Of a stretch of DNA of 64,000 nucleotides, positions 47,504 to 55,630 are shown piece after piece. The DNA is from CAXTPV01 sp965276715 (GTDB lineage: Bacteria > Pseudomonadota > Alphaproteobacteria > Acetobacterales > Acetobacteraceae). The stretch is from assembly GCA_965276715.1 (NCBI GenBank), contig OZ255622.1:806001-870000 (forward strand), read 5' to 3'. The position numbers and the translations under genes are program-made. Numbering within the stretch: the stretch's first letter is position 1; every line of letters begins with the position of its first letter. Under the pieces are notes generated by a model that made no database searches, was not told where the DNA came from, and worked only from the letters and a program-made list of their open reading frames with translations.

Positions 47504-48262
47504 ATGACGACCAAGATCGCAGTCATCACCGGCGCGAGCCGGGGGCTCGGGCGCAGCATGGCGATCCATCTCGCCCGCGAGGGCGTGGGAGTCGTCGGCA
47601 CCTACCAGAGCCGCAAGGACGCGGCCGACGCGGTCGTGGCCGAGATCGAGGCGGCGGGCGGCAAGGCCGCGATGCTGCCTCTCGACGCCGGCGCATCGGC
47701 CGACTTCGGACGGTTCGGTTCCGAACTCGCCCGTGCGCTCGACGGCGTGTTCGGCCGCACGGATTTCGATTTCCTGGTCAACAACGCCGGCGTCGCGGTG
47801 CATGCCGGGGTGATGGAGACGACGGAGGCGCAGTTCGACGAGCTGTTCAGGATCCACCTCAAGGCGCCGTATTTCCTGAGCCAGGCCCTGCTGCCGATGA
47901 TGGCGGATGGCGGCCGCATCCTGAACGTCTCGTCGGGGCTCGCGCGGTTCACCACGCCGGGATATTCGGCCTATGCCGCGATGAAGGGCGGGGTCGAGGT
48001 GATGACGCGCTACATGGCCAAGGAGCTGGGCCGGCGCCGGATCACGGTCAACACGGTCGCGCCGGGTGCGATCGAGACGGATTTCGGCGGCGGCGCGGTG
48101 CGCGACAATCCGGAGCTGAACCGGATGATCGCGTCCACGATTCCGCTCGGCCGGGCCGGCAAGCCGGACGATATCGGTGCCGCGGTGGCGTCCCTGCTGT
48201 CGGACGCCCTGGGCTGGATGAACGGCGAACGGATCGAGGTCTCCGGCGGCCAGAACGTCTGA
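47504..48262 (+). CDS. Short-chain dehydrogenase/reductase, FabG-like
   Basis: The 252-residue classical SDR has IAVITGASRGLGRSMAIHLA, LVNNAGVAVHAGV, NVSSGLARF with catalytic Ser, YSAYAAMKGGVEV with Tyr and Lys, and the NTVAPGAIETDF loop. It ends with the usual GERIEVSGGQ. A GGAGG site precedes ATG 47504 at eight bases. The truncated lysR on the other strand ends 23 bases before its start, so the ancestral regulator/target pair has been damaged. The substrate is unknown. Confidence 0.9.
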   Translation: MTTKIAVITGASRGLGRSMAIHLAREGVGVVGTYQSRKDAADAVVAEIEAAGGKAAMLPLDAGASADFGRFGSELARALDGVFGRTDFDFLVNNAGVAVHAGVMETTEAQFDELFRIHLKAPYFLSQALLPMMADGGRILNVSSGLARFTTPGYSAYAAMKGGVEVMTRYMAKELGRRRITVNTVAPGAIETDFGGGAVRDNPELNRMIASTIPLGRAGKPDDIGAAVASLLSDALGWMNGERIEVSGGQNV

Positions 48263-48282
48263 ATCCATCGCCGGGGGGTCCG

Positions 48283-48304
48283 GGGGGACCGGCCTCGGTC
48301 CCCC
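48283..48304 (+). terminator. GC-rich hairpin after the SDR gene (repeat family 1, copy 3)
   Basis: A 9-base perfect stem (48283-48291 with 48296-48304) with the same GCCT loop as the copy after cusA, starting 20 bases behind the SDR stop. It separates that gene from the Mla-like operon. Confidence 0.65.
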
Positions 48305-48360
48305 AGCCTCTTCGGTCATCGGGTCGACGAAGGGCTCCCTCATGCGCCACCCTGCCCCGC

Positions 48361-50673
48361 ATGGTGGGACGTCCGGTGCGAAGAGACAACGAGATCGTCG
48401 ATCCGACCGGCGAGCGTCAGCAGCGGCGGCGCCGGACCGTCCAGCGCTTCGTCGTGCCCGCCCTGGTGGTGGGAACGCTCATCGCCGCCATCCTCGGGAT
48501 CGCGCTGCACTCCTACGAGGTCAATCGCAACCGCGCGCTCAAGCTGTCGCGCGAGGTCCTGTTCGCGCTGCAGAGCTACGTGGCCGAGAAGGTGGTGGCC
48601 TACCTCGAGCCGGCCGTCAGCACCGTCTCGATCACCAACGACATCCTTTCCCACACCGATGCCGCCGCGAGGCCCGTGGTCTTCGCGGGCTACGCCGCCA
48701 GCATGCTCCGCCAGGTGCCGCAGATCGAGGCGTTCTACCTGGCCAATTCGAACGGCGACTTCGCGCTCGTCCGCCGCACCGGCGGAGGGGGCACCGAGCA
48801 GCGGGTGATCAAGGCCGGCCCGGGCGGCCCGGTCGCCACCACCGACCAGACCGACGCGAATGGTCGCGTGGTCAACCACACCGACCTGCCCGAGGACGAT
48901 TTCGATCCGCGCGCCACGGTCTGGTTCAAGGGTGCCGTCAGCGGGGCCGGCCACCAATTCTGGTCGGCCCCATACCTGTTCCGGCCGACCGGCAAGCCCG
49001 TCGTCACCGTCGCGGTCGGGCGCCGGACCGCGGATGGGGCCGATCATGTCGCGGCGGTCGACGTCGCACTCGACGCGCTGTCGCGCTTCACATCGGACAT
49101 CAGGATCGGCACGCGCGGGCATGCGCTGATCGTCGATGGCGATGGACGGCTGATCGCCTCGCCCGAGCTGCTCGGCCATGCGGCCGACCCGTCCGACACC
49201 AGGCTCGATCCGTCGCGCGACCCGGTGCTGGCCAGGACCTGGAACGAGCAGCGGGTGATGGGCATGGGCGCGCGGATGGTGGCGGTGTCCGGGGTGCGCC
49301 ACGTCACGGTGGCCGCACCCATTCCCGGTGCGCCCGGCTGGGTGCTGCTGCTGGAGGCACCCGAACGCGACTTCGCCGGCTTCGCCGTGATCGGCAGCCG
49401 GCAGAACCTGCTGTTCTCGCTCGTGCTCGTCTCGCTCGCGGCGGTGCTGGCCGGCCTCGTCGTCCGGCAGGGCCTGCGCGCCGACCGCGCGGCGACGCTG
49501 CTCGCGTCCGTCCGCGACAGGTCGCGCGAAGAGAGCGCGGCACTCGGGCGCCTGGTGCGGCAGCGGCGGCTGTTCGACCCGGGCACGGAGGCGGACGCGC
49601 TCACCGAGGTGCTCGCGGATCTGGCCGGCGCGAAACGCGCGACCATCTGGCGCATCTCGGCCGACGGACGGACGCTGGCGTGCGAGGACAGCTACGACAC
49701 CGCCGATGAGGCGCACGCGCGTGGCTTCGCGTTGTCGCGGGCCGAGCTGCCGCGCCTGTTCGAGCTGCTCGAGAGCGGCGAGGCGGTCGAGGTCGCGGAC
49801 GCCGCGCGCGACCCGCGCACGACCGAACTGCATCGCCTGTCGATGCGCGAGCGCGGGTTCCGCTCGCTCGCACTGCTGCCCATCGAGGGTGACGGCGGAA
49901 CGGCGGGCCTGGTGGCACTCGAGGACGCGAACGCGTTCGGCCATGCGCGCAATCTCGCGGCCGCCGTCGCGGGGATCGCGGCCCTTCGTCTGCGCGCGCT
50001 GCACGACACGGCGCCCGATGGCGAGGCGGCGGCCGCGCCCGGCGATGTCACCGAGGACCCGGTCTCGAGGAGCCGCTCGGCCAGCCTGCTGGACGCGCCG
50101 ACCCTGGAGACCGGCGACGGGTTCACCGTCTATCCGGCCGTCAGCGTGATGGTGCTCAGCTTCGCCGATCCGGTGGTGGCCTCGCGCCGCGAGGCGGGCT
50201 CGGCGGTGGGCGTTGCCGACGAGGTCGCGCGCGCGGTCCAGGATGCGGGCCGGCGGTTCGAGATCCCGTATCTGAAGATGCTGGGCCATACGCTGGTCGC
50301 CGCCGCGGGGTTCGTGTCGGGCGCGGACGCGAGAGAGGCGGCGATCAGGCTCGCGGACGCGGCACTCTCGATACGCGATGTGTGCCTGCAGTCGATGGAG
50401 CGCGCCGATCTGGACGCCTTCTTCCATGTGGGCCTGGATGTCGGCCGGGCGGTCGGGCGCGAACTCGGTGAGCCCGCGGTGTTCAACCTCTGGGGCGACA
50501 CGGTCCGGATGGCCGAGCTGATGGCGTCGAGCTCGCCCGAGCCGGGTTCGGTGCAGGTGACGGAGGCGGCCTACCTGCAGTTGCGCGAGCACTTCCTGTT
50601 CCGCCAGCGGGGCCGCTTCTACATGCCGCGCGTGGGTGTGGCGCGGACCTTCGTGCTGGCGGGGCGGCGATGA
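48361..50673 (+). CDS. Membrane Cache-GAF receptor with degenerate class III cyclase domain
   Basis: The 770-residue protein has a basic N-terminus, a first membrane helix (VVPALVVGTLIAAILGIALH), an extracytoplasmic Cache-like sensor (about residues 50-325), a second helix (LLFSLVLVSLAAVLAGLVVR), a GAF domain (about 405-555) and a C-terminal adenylate/guanylate cyclase homology domain (about 590-765). In the last, metal-binding Asp603 and the base-contact Lys639 are kept. The second metal Asp is His643 (KMLGHT instead of KxxGD), the transition-state Asn is Arg716 (WGDTVR) and the catalytic Arg is Leu720. It is probably a pseudocyclase that senses and signals structurally. Its stop overlaps the mlaE-like gene as ATGA. 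Confidence 0.85.
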   Translation: MVGRPVRRDNEIVDPTGERQQRRRRTVQRFVVPALVVGTLIAAILGIALHSYEVNRNRALKLSREVLFALQSYVAEKVVAYLEPAVSTVSITNDILSHTDAAARPVVFAGYAASMLRQVPQIEAFYLANSNGDFALVRRTGGGGTEQRVIKAGPGGPVATTDQTDANGRVVNHTDLPEDDFDPRATVWFKGAVSGAGHQFWSAPYLFRPTGKPVVTVAVGRRTADGADHVAAVDVALDALSRFTSDIRIGTRGHALIVDGDGRLIASPELLGHAADPSDTRLDPSRDPVLARTWNEQRVMGMGARMVAVSGVRHVTVAAPIPGAPGWVLLLEAPERDFAGFAVIGSRQNLLFSLVLVSLAAVLAGLVVRQGLRADRAATLLASVRDRSREESAALGRLVRQRRLFDPGTEADALTEVLADLAGAKRATIWRISADGRTLACEDSYDTADEAHARGFALSRAELPRLFELLESGEAVEVADAARDPRTTELHRLSMRERGFRSLALLPIEGDGGTAGLVALEDANAFGHARNLAAAVAGIAALRLRALHDTAPDGEAAAAPGDVTEDPVSRSRSASLLDAPTLETGDGFTVYPAVSVMVLSFADPVVASRREAGSAVGVADEVARAVQDAGRRFEIPYLKMLGHTLVAAAGFVSGADAREAAIRLADAALSIRDVCLQSMERADLDAFFHVGLDVGRAVGRELGEPAVFNLWGDTVRMAELMASSSPEPGSVQVTEAAYLQLREHFLFRQRGRFYMPRVGVARTFVLAGRR

Positions 50674-51500
50674 GGATCACGGCGGGCACGCTGGGCCTCG
50701 TTCGCAAGCCGGCGGCCGCGCGCGCGGCCCTGGCTGCGATCGGCGCGTTCGCCCGGACGCGGACGAGCTTCGTGCTGATGCTCGCCGCCTCGTGCTGGGG
50801 CGTGCTGCGCGAGGGTGTCCGGCCGGGCGCGTGGCGCCGGACGGTACGCGACGAGTTCCGGATGGTGCTGCGCCAGGCGGCGGGCGGCGGCCTGCCGAGC
50901 ACGCTGTTCACCGCGGCGGCCGCCGGACTGGGCATGGTCAGCCAGGCAAGCTACTGGCTCGGGCTCGCGGGCCTGGGCAAGCTCACCGGCACGGTGCTCG
51001 CGACCGTGCTGCTGCGCGAGATCGCGCCCGTGCTGGTCGGCATCATCCTGCTGGGCCGAAGCGGGATGCTGACGGTGACCGAACTGGGCCTGCTGCAGAG
51101 CGGCGGCCAGATCCGCACCCTGTTCGCGCAGGGGATCGACCCGTTCACGCTGCTGGTCATGCCGCGGGCGATCGCGTTCGCGGTCGCGAGCTTCACGCTC
51201 GGCATCGCGTTCGCCGTCTCGTCGGTGACGGTGGGCTTCATCGTCAGCGCGAGCCTCGGCAGCACGCATGGCTCGCTGTGGAACTTCCTGGACGCGATCT
51301 CGGACGCCCTGCAGGGACGCGATTACGTCGTGATCCCGGCCAAGTTCCTGGCGATCGGCTTCCTGGTGGGCTTGTCGTCGTGCCTGTCAGGCCTGGTCGC
51401 GACCGAGGGCGACGACATCGCGAGCCTGCTGCCGAGGGGCTTCGCGCGCGGCATCCTGACGGTGATGTCGGTCGACATCGCGTTCACCGTGCTGGCCTGA
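50670..51500 (+). CDS. mlaE: MlaE-family ABC lipid-transport permease
   Basis: The 276-residue inner-membrane protein is the permease of an Mla/MCE lipid-transport system. After an amphipathic N-terminal part come four to five hydrophobic segments with family-typical LLREIAPVLVGIILLGRSGM and LVMPRAIAFAVASFTLGIAF. In canonical MlaE the former region reads GRxGSAxxAExG; here it is GRSGMLTVTELG, keeping the Glu. It starts inside the receptor stop (ATGA) and is followed three bases after its own stop by the ATPase-like gene, so the whole set is one operon. Confidence 0.88.
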   Translation: MRITAGTLGLVRKPAAARAALAAIGAFARTRTSFVLMLAASCWGVLREGVRPGAWRRTVRDEFRMVLRQAAGGGLPSTLFTAAAAGLGMVSQASYWLGLAGLGKLTGTVLATVLLREIAPVLVGIILLGRSGMLTVTELGLLQSGGQIRTLFAQGIDPFTLLVMPRAIAFAVASFTLGIAFAVSSVTVGFIVSASLGSTHGSLWNFLDAISDALQGRDYVVIPAKFLAIGFLVGLSSCLSGLVATEGDDIASLLPRGFARGILTVMSVDIAFTVLA

Positions 51501-51502
51501 GC

Positions 51503-52198
51503 GTGCGTGCCGGCGCCGCGGTTCTCGAGCTGGCGGGCGCGGTCCCGGAGTTCGAGGCGAGCGGGCTGCCGCGGGCGCGGTTCGATCTGCGTCTGGAGGC
51601 CGGCGACTGCGTGCTGGTCGAGACGCGAGACCCGCGGCGCGCGAGCGCGCTGGCCGACCTCTGCTCGGGGCTGCTGCCGCTGGCCGAGGGGCAGGTCCGG
51701 TTTCTCGGGCTGGACTGGTCGGCGCTCGGCGAGGCACAGGTCGGGGCGCTGCGCGGGCGGATCGGCCGGATCCAGCAGCGCGGGGCCTGGAACGGGTTGC
51801 GCAGTGCCGAACACGACATCCTGCTGCCGCGGCTGCATCACACGCGCGAGACGCCGGAGCGGATCGAGGCCGCCGCCCTCGAGCTCGCGCGCCGGTTCGG
51901 TCTGCCGGGGTTGCCGGCGGGGCCCTCGCGGCTGATGTCGGACGCCGATCTCGCGCGCGCGGCCTGCGTGCGCGCCTTCCTGGGGGAGCCGTCCCTGCTG
52001 CTGCTCGAGAGTCCGGTGACGGACACGGACGCGTCGTTGCTCAACCCGTTCTTTCGCGTCCTGACCGATGCGCGCGAGGCGGGTGCGGCCGCACTCTGCC
52101 TGACGCGCGAGCGGTCGGCCTGGCGTGGCTATCTGCGTTTCCTGACCGGGTATCTCAGGCTCGACGAGCAGGGGCTGGGGCGGATCGGACCACATTGA
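51503..52198 (+). CDS. Degenerate ABC ATPase-like protein (MlaF position)
   Basis: The 231-residue protein occupies the MlaF slot and keeps the shape of an ABC ATPase: a strand-rich start, DLCSGLLPLAEGQVRFLGLD after the expected P-loop, a Q-loop-like IGRIQQRGAWNGL, and LARAACVRAFLGEPSLLLLE. Yet the catalytic motifs are gone. The Walker A place reads ETRDPRRAS (residues 40-48) with no GxGK. The signature is MSDAD instead of LSGGQ, Walker B ends LLLLES instead of LLLLDE, and the H-loop is LTRE instead of THD. It should neither bind ATP normally nor hydrolyse it. GTG 51503 is the start, three bases after mlaE. Confidence 0.8.
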   Translation: MRAGAAVLELAGAVPEFEASGLPRARFDLRLEAGDCVLVETRDPRRASALADLCSGLLPLAEGQVRFLGLDWSALGEAQVGALRGRIGRIQQRGAWNGLRSAEHDILLPRLHHTRETPERIEAAALELARRFGLPGLPAGPSRLMSDADLARAACVRAFLGEPSLLLLESPVTDTDASLLNPFFRVLTDAREAGAAALCLTRERSAWRGYLRFLTGYLRLDEQGLGRIGPH

Positions 52199-52237
52199 TG
52201 GCGGAGAAGAGACGGGGATGGCGGAGAACAGACGGGA
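52198..52237 (+). repeat. 20-base tandem duplication over the mlaD start
   Basis: ATGGCGGAGAAGAGACGGGG (52198-52217) is followed at once by ATGGCGGAGAACAGACGGGA (52218-52237), 18 of 20 bases identical. The first ATG overlaps the stop of the ATPase-like gene but is out of frame and would give a 61-codon peptide. The second is the mlaD start. Confidence 0.75.
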
Positions 52238-53168
52238 TCGTGCGCGGTCGACCCCGCGGCTCCGCTTCACCGACGAGTGGGTGGGCGTGCTGGTCCTGGT
52301 GGCGGTCGGCATCTTCGGGGCGGCCGCGTTCGAGGCGGGCGTCCTGCAGCGATGGCTGCATCCCGGGGCGCGCCTGGTGATCCTGCTGCCGCAGAACGGC
52401 ACCGCGGGGTTGTCGATCGGCGCCGACATCGACGTGCTCGGCATCCATGCGGGCACCGTGCGACGGGTGGAACTGAACCCGAACGGCGAGATGTATGCCG
52501 TCGCCACGATCGACGCCCAGGCCAAGCCGTTCATCCGGCGCGACAGCCACGCCGTCATCCGGCGGCAGTTCGTCGTCGCGGGATCGACCTATGTCGATGT
52601 CTCGCGCGGGCGCGGCGAGCCGCTCGACTGGGGCTACGCGGTGATGCAGGCGACGACGGAGCCGAACCCGGTCGACACGATCACGGCCACGATCGGCGAG
52701 ATCCGGGCGCGTGTGCTGCCGACGCTCGACAAGGCACAGGCGAGCGTCAACGGGCTGCAGACGATCGTCGCGGGGTTGCAGGCCGGGCACGGGACGATCG
52801 GCAAGCTGCTGGTCGACGACACGGTGGAGCGGCGGGCGGCGGCGGCGCTCGCCGCGCTCGACGATGCGATCGCGAAGCTGCGGCCGATCGAGGCACGCGC
52901 CGGCACCGTGCTCGCGCGGGCGGACAAGGCGGCCGCCAACCTGCAAGGGGCGTCGGGAAACCTGCGGACCGCGTCGACGAAGCTGCCCGCCATCGCCGAC
53001 AACGCGGCGGCGACGACCGCCGACCTGCCGGCGCTGGTGACCGAGGCGCAGATCACGGCCGAGCAGCTTCGCAAGCTCATCGTCCAGCTTCGCGGATCGT
53101 GGCTGCTTGGCGGGCACGGGGCGAGCAAGCCGTCCGGGCCGCTGCCGCCATCGAGCGTGGCACCTTGA
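52218..53168 (+). CDS. mlaD: MlaD/MCE-domain lipid-binding protein
   Basis: The 316-residue protein has a short cytoplasmic N-terminus, one membrane anchor (WVGVLVLVAVGIFGAAAFEA) and an MCE domain (HPGARLVILLPQNGTAGLSI, GADIDVLGIHAGTVRRVELN, GSTYVDVSRG). A long helical periplasmic tail (TLDKAQASVNGLQTIVAGLQ) follows, as in extended MCE proteins that form tubes or needles. It should bind phospholipid in the periplasm as a hexamer and dock to the MlaE-like permease. It starts 19 bases after the ATPase-like gene; the following lipoprotein overlaps its stop as TTGA. Confidence 0.9.
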   Translation: MAENRRDRARSTPRLRFTDEWVGVLVLVAVGIFGAAAFEAGVLQRWLHPGARLVILLPQNGTAGLSIGADIDVLGIHAGTVRRVELNPNGEMYAVATIDAQAKPFIRRDSHAVIRRQFVVAGSTYVDVSRGRGEPLDWGYAVMQATTEPNPVDTITATIGEIRARVLPTLDKAQASVNGLQTIVAGLQAGHGTIGKLLVDDTVERRAAAALAALDDAIAKLRPIEARAGTVLARADKAAANLQGASGNLRTASTKLPAIADNAAATTADLPALVTEAQITAEQLRKLIVQLRGSWLLGGHGASKPSGPLPPSSVAP

Positions 53169-53959
53169 GGCGGTCGATGCTGGCAGGCCTGGCGCTGCTC
53201 GCGTCCTGCGGTGGCGGCGGGCCGAAGGGGCCGCCGGAGGACCAGGCGCTCGCGCTGTCATTGGCGGCGGGCGACGAGGCGATGTCGTTGCGCCGGCCGG
53301 CGGACGCGGTGCGCGACTACCGGGACGCCTACGGCCATGCGCTCGCCCGCGACGACCCGGACGCGATCGCGACGGCGGGCACCGATCTGGTGATCGCGCT
53401 GACGCATGGGAAGCCGGGCGAGGCGCTGGCGCAGGCGGACGATGTCGGCCGGGCGCTCGGGCGGCGGCAAGCGGTATCGTTCGAGCTCGCGCTGGCGCGG
53501 GCGGCAGCACTGCTGCGGCTCGACCGGCCGGCCGACGCGGAGGCGGCGGCGGCGGCGGCCGAGAATGCACCGTCGCCGGACGTGGCCGCGCGGGCGGCGT
53601 TCCTGCGCGGATTGGCCGCGGCGCGGCTGGGGGCGACGGACCGGCTGGCGTCGTCGCTGGCCCGATTGGGGGTCGACCGCACGGTGTCGCTGACCTGGCA
53701 GGCGGATCGGGCGGAGCTCGGATCGCGTCTGGCGCTCGCCCGCGGGCAGCCAGCGGCGCTGGCGCTGGCGCGCGAGGCCGCCAGGTTGCGACGCCTGGCA
53801 CTGGATTATCGCGGGATGCGCAGGGCGCTGCGGCTCGCGTCCTCGGCGGCGCTCCTCGCGGGCGAGACGGGACTGGCGGCTTCGTTGGCCGGAGAGGCGG
53901 AGGACAGCGCGCGATCCGATCCGCAAGCCAAGGCGGGAGATGGGGCTTTGCCGCTTTGA
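53165..53959 (+). CDS. TPR-like lipoprotein of the Mla-like operon
   Basis: The 264-residue protein begins at TTG 53165 within the mlaD stop. It has a lipoprotein signal (MRRSMLAGLALLASC) with an LASC lipobox, so Cys15 would be lipidated. The residue after Cys is Gly, which does not suggest inner-membrane retention, so outer-membrane sorting is plausible. The mature part is helical with TPR-like repeats (ADAVRDYRDAYGHALARDDP, GEALAQADDVGRALG, ADAEAAAAAAENAP). It does not resemble the PqiC-type lipoproteins of other MCE operons. Likely role: outer-membrane partner of the MCE protein. ATG 53177 is the alternative start but loses the two arginines of the signal. Confidence 0.78.
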   Translation: MRRSMLAGLALLASCGGGGPKGPPEDQALALSLAAGDEAMSLRRPADAVRDYRDAYGHALARDDPDAIATAGTDLVIALTHGKPGEALAQADDVGRALGRRQAVSFELALARAAALLRLDRPADAEAAAAAAENAPSPDVAARAAFLRGLAAARLGATDRLASSLARLGVDRTVSLTWQADRAELGSRLALARGQPAALALAREAARLRRLALDYRGMRRALRLASSAALLAGETGLAASLAGEAEDSARSDPQAKAGDGALPL

Positions 53960-54099
53960 CCCGATCACAGGCACGTGTTTATTTTGCGAGATTGTACGAT
54001 TTGAAACTGTGGAATTGGGATGGGCGCTGGCGGCGCCGATGCTTCGGGTGGGGCGGGTGCTGCGGCTGGTGGGCGTCGGGGTTGTCGGGACGGGCTCGG

Positions 54100-54115
54100 C
54101 GGGGCGTTTGCCCCG
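54100..54115 (-). terminator. Hairpin downstream of the 54119-54673 gene
   Basis: CGGGGC (54100-54105) pairs with GCCCCG (54110-54115) around a four-base loop, directly past the stop of the minus-strand gene. The rest of 53960-54118 holds an AT-rich patch (TTTATTTTG near 53978) and no gene that I can support. Confidence 0.45.
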
Positions 54116-54118
54116 TCG

Positions 54119-54673
54119 TCACGTGAAGGGCAGGCCGGATTGGACCAGCGCGACCAGCTTGCGCGCCGCGTCGGGCGGGGTGGGCGACGTCTGGGGAAAA
54201 GGCGGCTTGCCGGCGCGTTCGCGTGCGAGGTCGCGCTTGGCGGCCTTGCGGAGGAGGTAGCGCTCGCGGGCGGTCGGCTCCGGGGCGGCCGGCCGGGATC
54301 TGGACTGCCCGGTCACGACATCGGGTTTGGCTGCCTTCTCCTCGCGCTCCTGGCGCCGCTCGAGGCGGGCGATGGCGACGATGGTGCGGTAGGCGCGGGT
54401 CCAGTCCTGCGCTTCCATCTGGTGGTTGGCGATGATGGTGAGACGCTCGACCGGGGTCATGTCGCCGAAGGCCACGGCGGCAAGGGGATCATGGACGAGG
54501 CCGAAGAGCCTGAGCATGCGGTCGGGGTCGACGATGCGACGCGTTCCCCATTGCGCGTGCATCCGGGCGCGGAGCTCGTCGGTGATCGGGTCGGCTTCGG
54601 GCGCGGTGTCGGACGTGTCCATGGCCGGCGAGGATCGGGGTGTCTTCATCCTGTGTCGATGGGTTGGTGTCAC
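54119..54673 (-). CDS. Hypothetical protein with charged C-terminus
   Basis: The 184-residue protein has a disordered N-terminus, a helical core (ITDELRARMHAQWGTRRIVD, MLRLFGLVHDPLAAVAFGDM, TPVERLTIIANHQMEAQDWT) and a strongly charged tail (ARERYLLRKAAKRDLARERA). There is no signal peptide or membrane helix. The core could be a small DNA-binding or regulatory fold, but I recognise no family. Its start overlaps the stop of the MmyB-type regulator by four bases, so the two are co-expressed. Confidence 0.65.
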   Translation of the reverse strand: MTPTHRHRMKTPRSSPAMDTSDTAPEADPITDELRARMHAQWGTRRIVDPDRMLRLFGLVHDPLAAVAFGDMTPVERLTIIANHQMEAQDWTRAYRTIVAIARLERRQEREEKAAKPDVVTGQSRSRPAAPEPTARERYLLRKAAKRDLARERAGKPPFPQTSPTPPDAARKLVALVQSGLPFT

Positions 54674-55500
54674 GACCCGCTGACCAACGCGCGAACCCGG
54701 TCCGCGGCCGCCGGTGTCGCCGGGGTGAAGATCATCAGGGTAAGACCCGGTTGGCCGTCGACGGCGAACATCGAATAGTCCAACGCGAGCGGGCCGCTGG
54801 TGGGATGATCCACATATTTGGTCCTTCCGTCGTCGTGCAGGCGAACATCGTTCTCATGCCACATCGTCTCGAACTCGGGGCTGACGCGGCAGAGGTCGGC
54901 GACCAGCTGTTCAGCCCGCCTGGACGCTCCGGCCCGTGCCGTGTCGGCCCTGAACACCGCGACGACGAAGCGCGCGTTGGCTTCCCAATCGGGAAACGCG
55001 CCACGGATGCCGGATTCGGTGAAGAGGAGGCGCAGCCCGTTGCGCCGCTCGGCCGGGATCGCGCTGTAGTCGGTCAGCACCGACGAGGCGGCGCGGTTCC
55101 AGGCCACGATGTCCCAGATGCTGTTCTTGACGAAGGCAGGACAGAACTCGAGTCCGTCGAGGACGCGTTGCAGTTGCGGAGTCACGCGCTCGGCGTCCTC
55201 GTATCGAACTTCGGGCGGCCTGCGTTGCGCGAGCAGATACAGATGCTCACGATCGGAGGCTGTCAGCTTGAGTGCGCGCGCCAGCCGGTCGAGCACGTCC
55301 GGTGACGGTGCACCTCCGCGGCCTTGCTCCAGCCAGGTGTACCAGGTCGCGCTGACATTCGCGCGCTGTGCCACCTCCTCGCGTCTGAGGCCGGGCGTGC
55401 GCCGGCGAGCCGGGGGAAGGCCGAGAGCGGCCGGATCGAGCCGCGCACGGCGATCCCTCAGATAGACGCCGAGCAGGTTGTCGTCAGCAGGAAGACCCAT
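54670..55500 (-). CDS. MmyB-type XRE transcriptional regulator
   Basis: The 276-residue protein has an N-terminal XRE helix-turn-helix (TPGLRREEVAQRANVSATWY, TWLEQGRGGAPS) and a C-terminal MmyB-like ligand domain (FVKNSIWDIVAWNRAASSVL, then PDWEANARFVVAVFR, FETMWHENDVR). These regulators are thought to sense fatty acids or other hydrophobic ligands and often control an adjacent SDR gene. Such a gene lies 131 bases away on the other strand. AGGA precedes ATG 55500 at about six bases. The AT-rich spacer 55501-55560 probably contains both promoters and the operator. Confidence 0.9.
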   Translation of the reverse strand: MGLPADDNLLGVYLRDRRARLDPAALGLPPARRRTPGLRREEVAQRANVSATWYTWLEQGRGGAPSPDVLDRLARALKLTASDREHLYLLAQRRPPEVRYEDAERVTPQLQRVLDGLEFCPAFVKNSIWDIVAWNRAASSVLTDYSAIPAERRNGLRLLFTESGIRGAFPDWEANARFVVAVFRADTARAGASRRAEQLVADLCRVSPEFETMWHENDVRLHDDGRTKYVDHPTSGPLALDYSMFAVDGQPGLTLMIFTPATPAAADRVRALVSGS

Positions 55501-55630
55501 CGAGATCCTGGTAGGACTCTTACTAGTTAAACATCACTACTTCACCATTGTACGTCCGTGACCCAGATTGGTCCAGACACCACGGTCACGATGCTGGTCC
55601 GCCGTCCGGCAGGAGATGAGGAGAGCCTCG

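Noticed and set aside
53940..54260. Short plus-strand ORF behind the Mla-like operon
   Set aside because: It overlaps the end of the lipoprotein gene and the antisense hypothetical gene and has no clear ribosome-binding site or motif.
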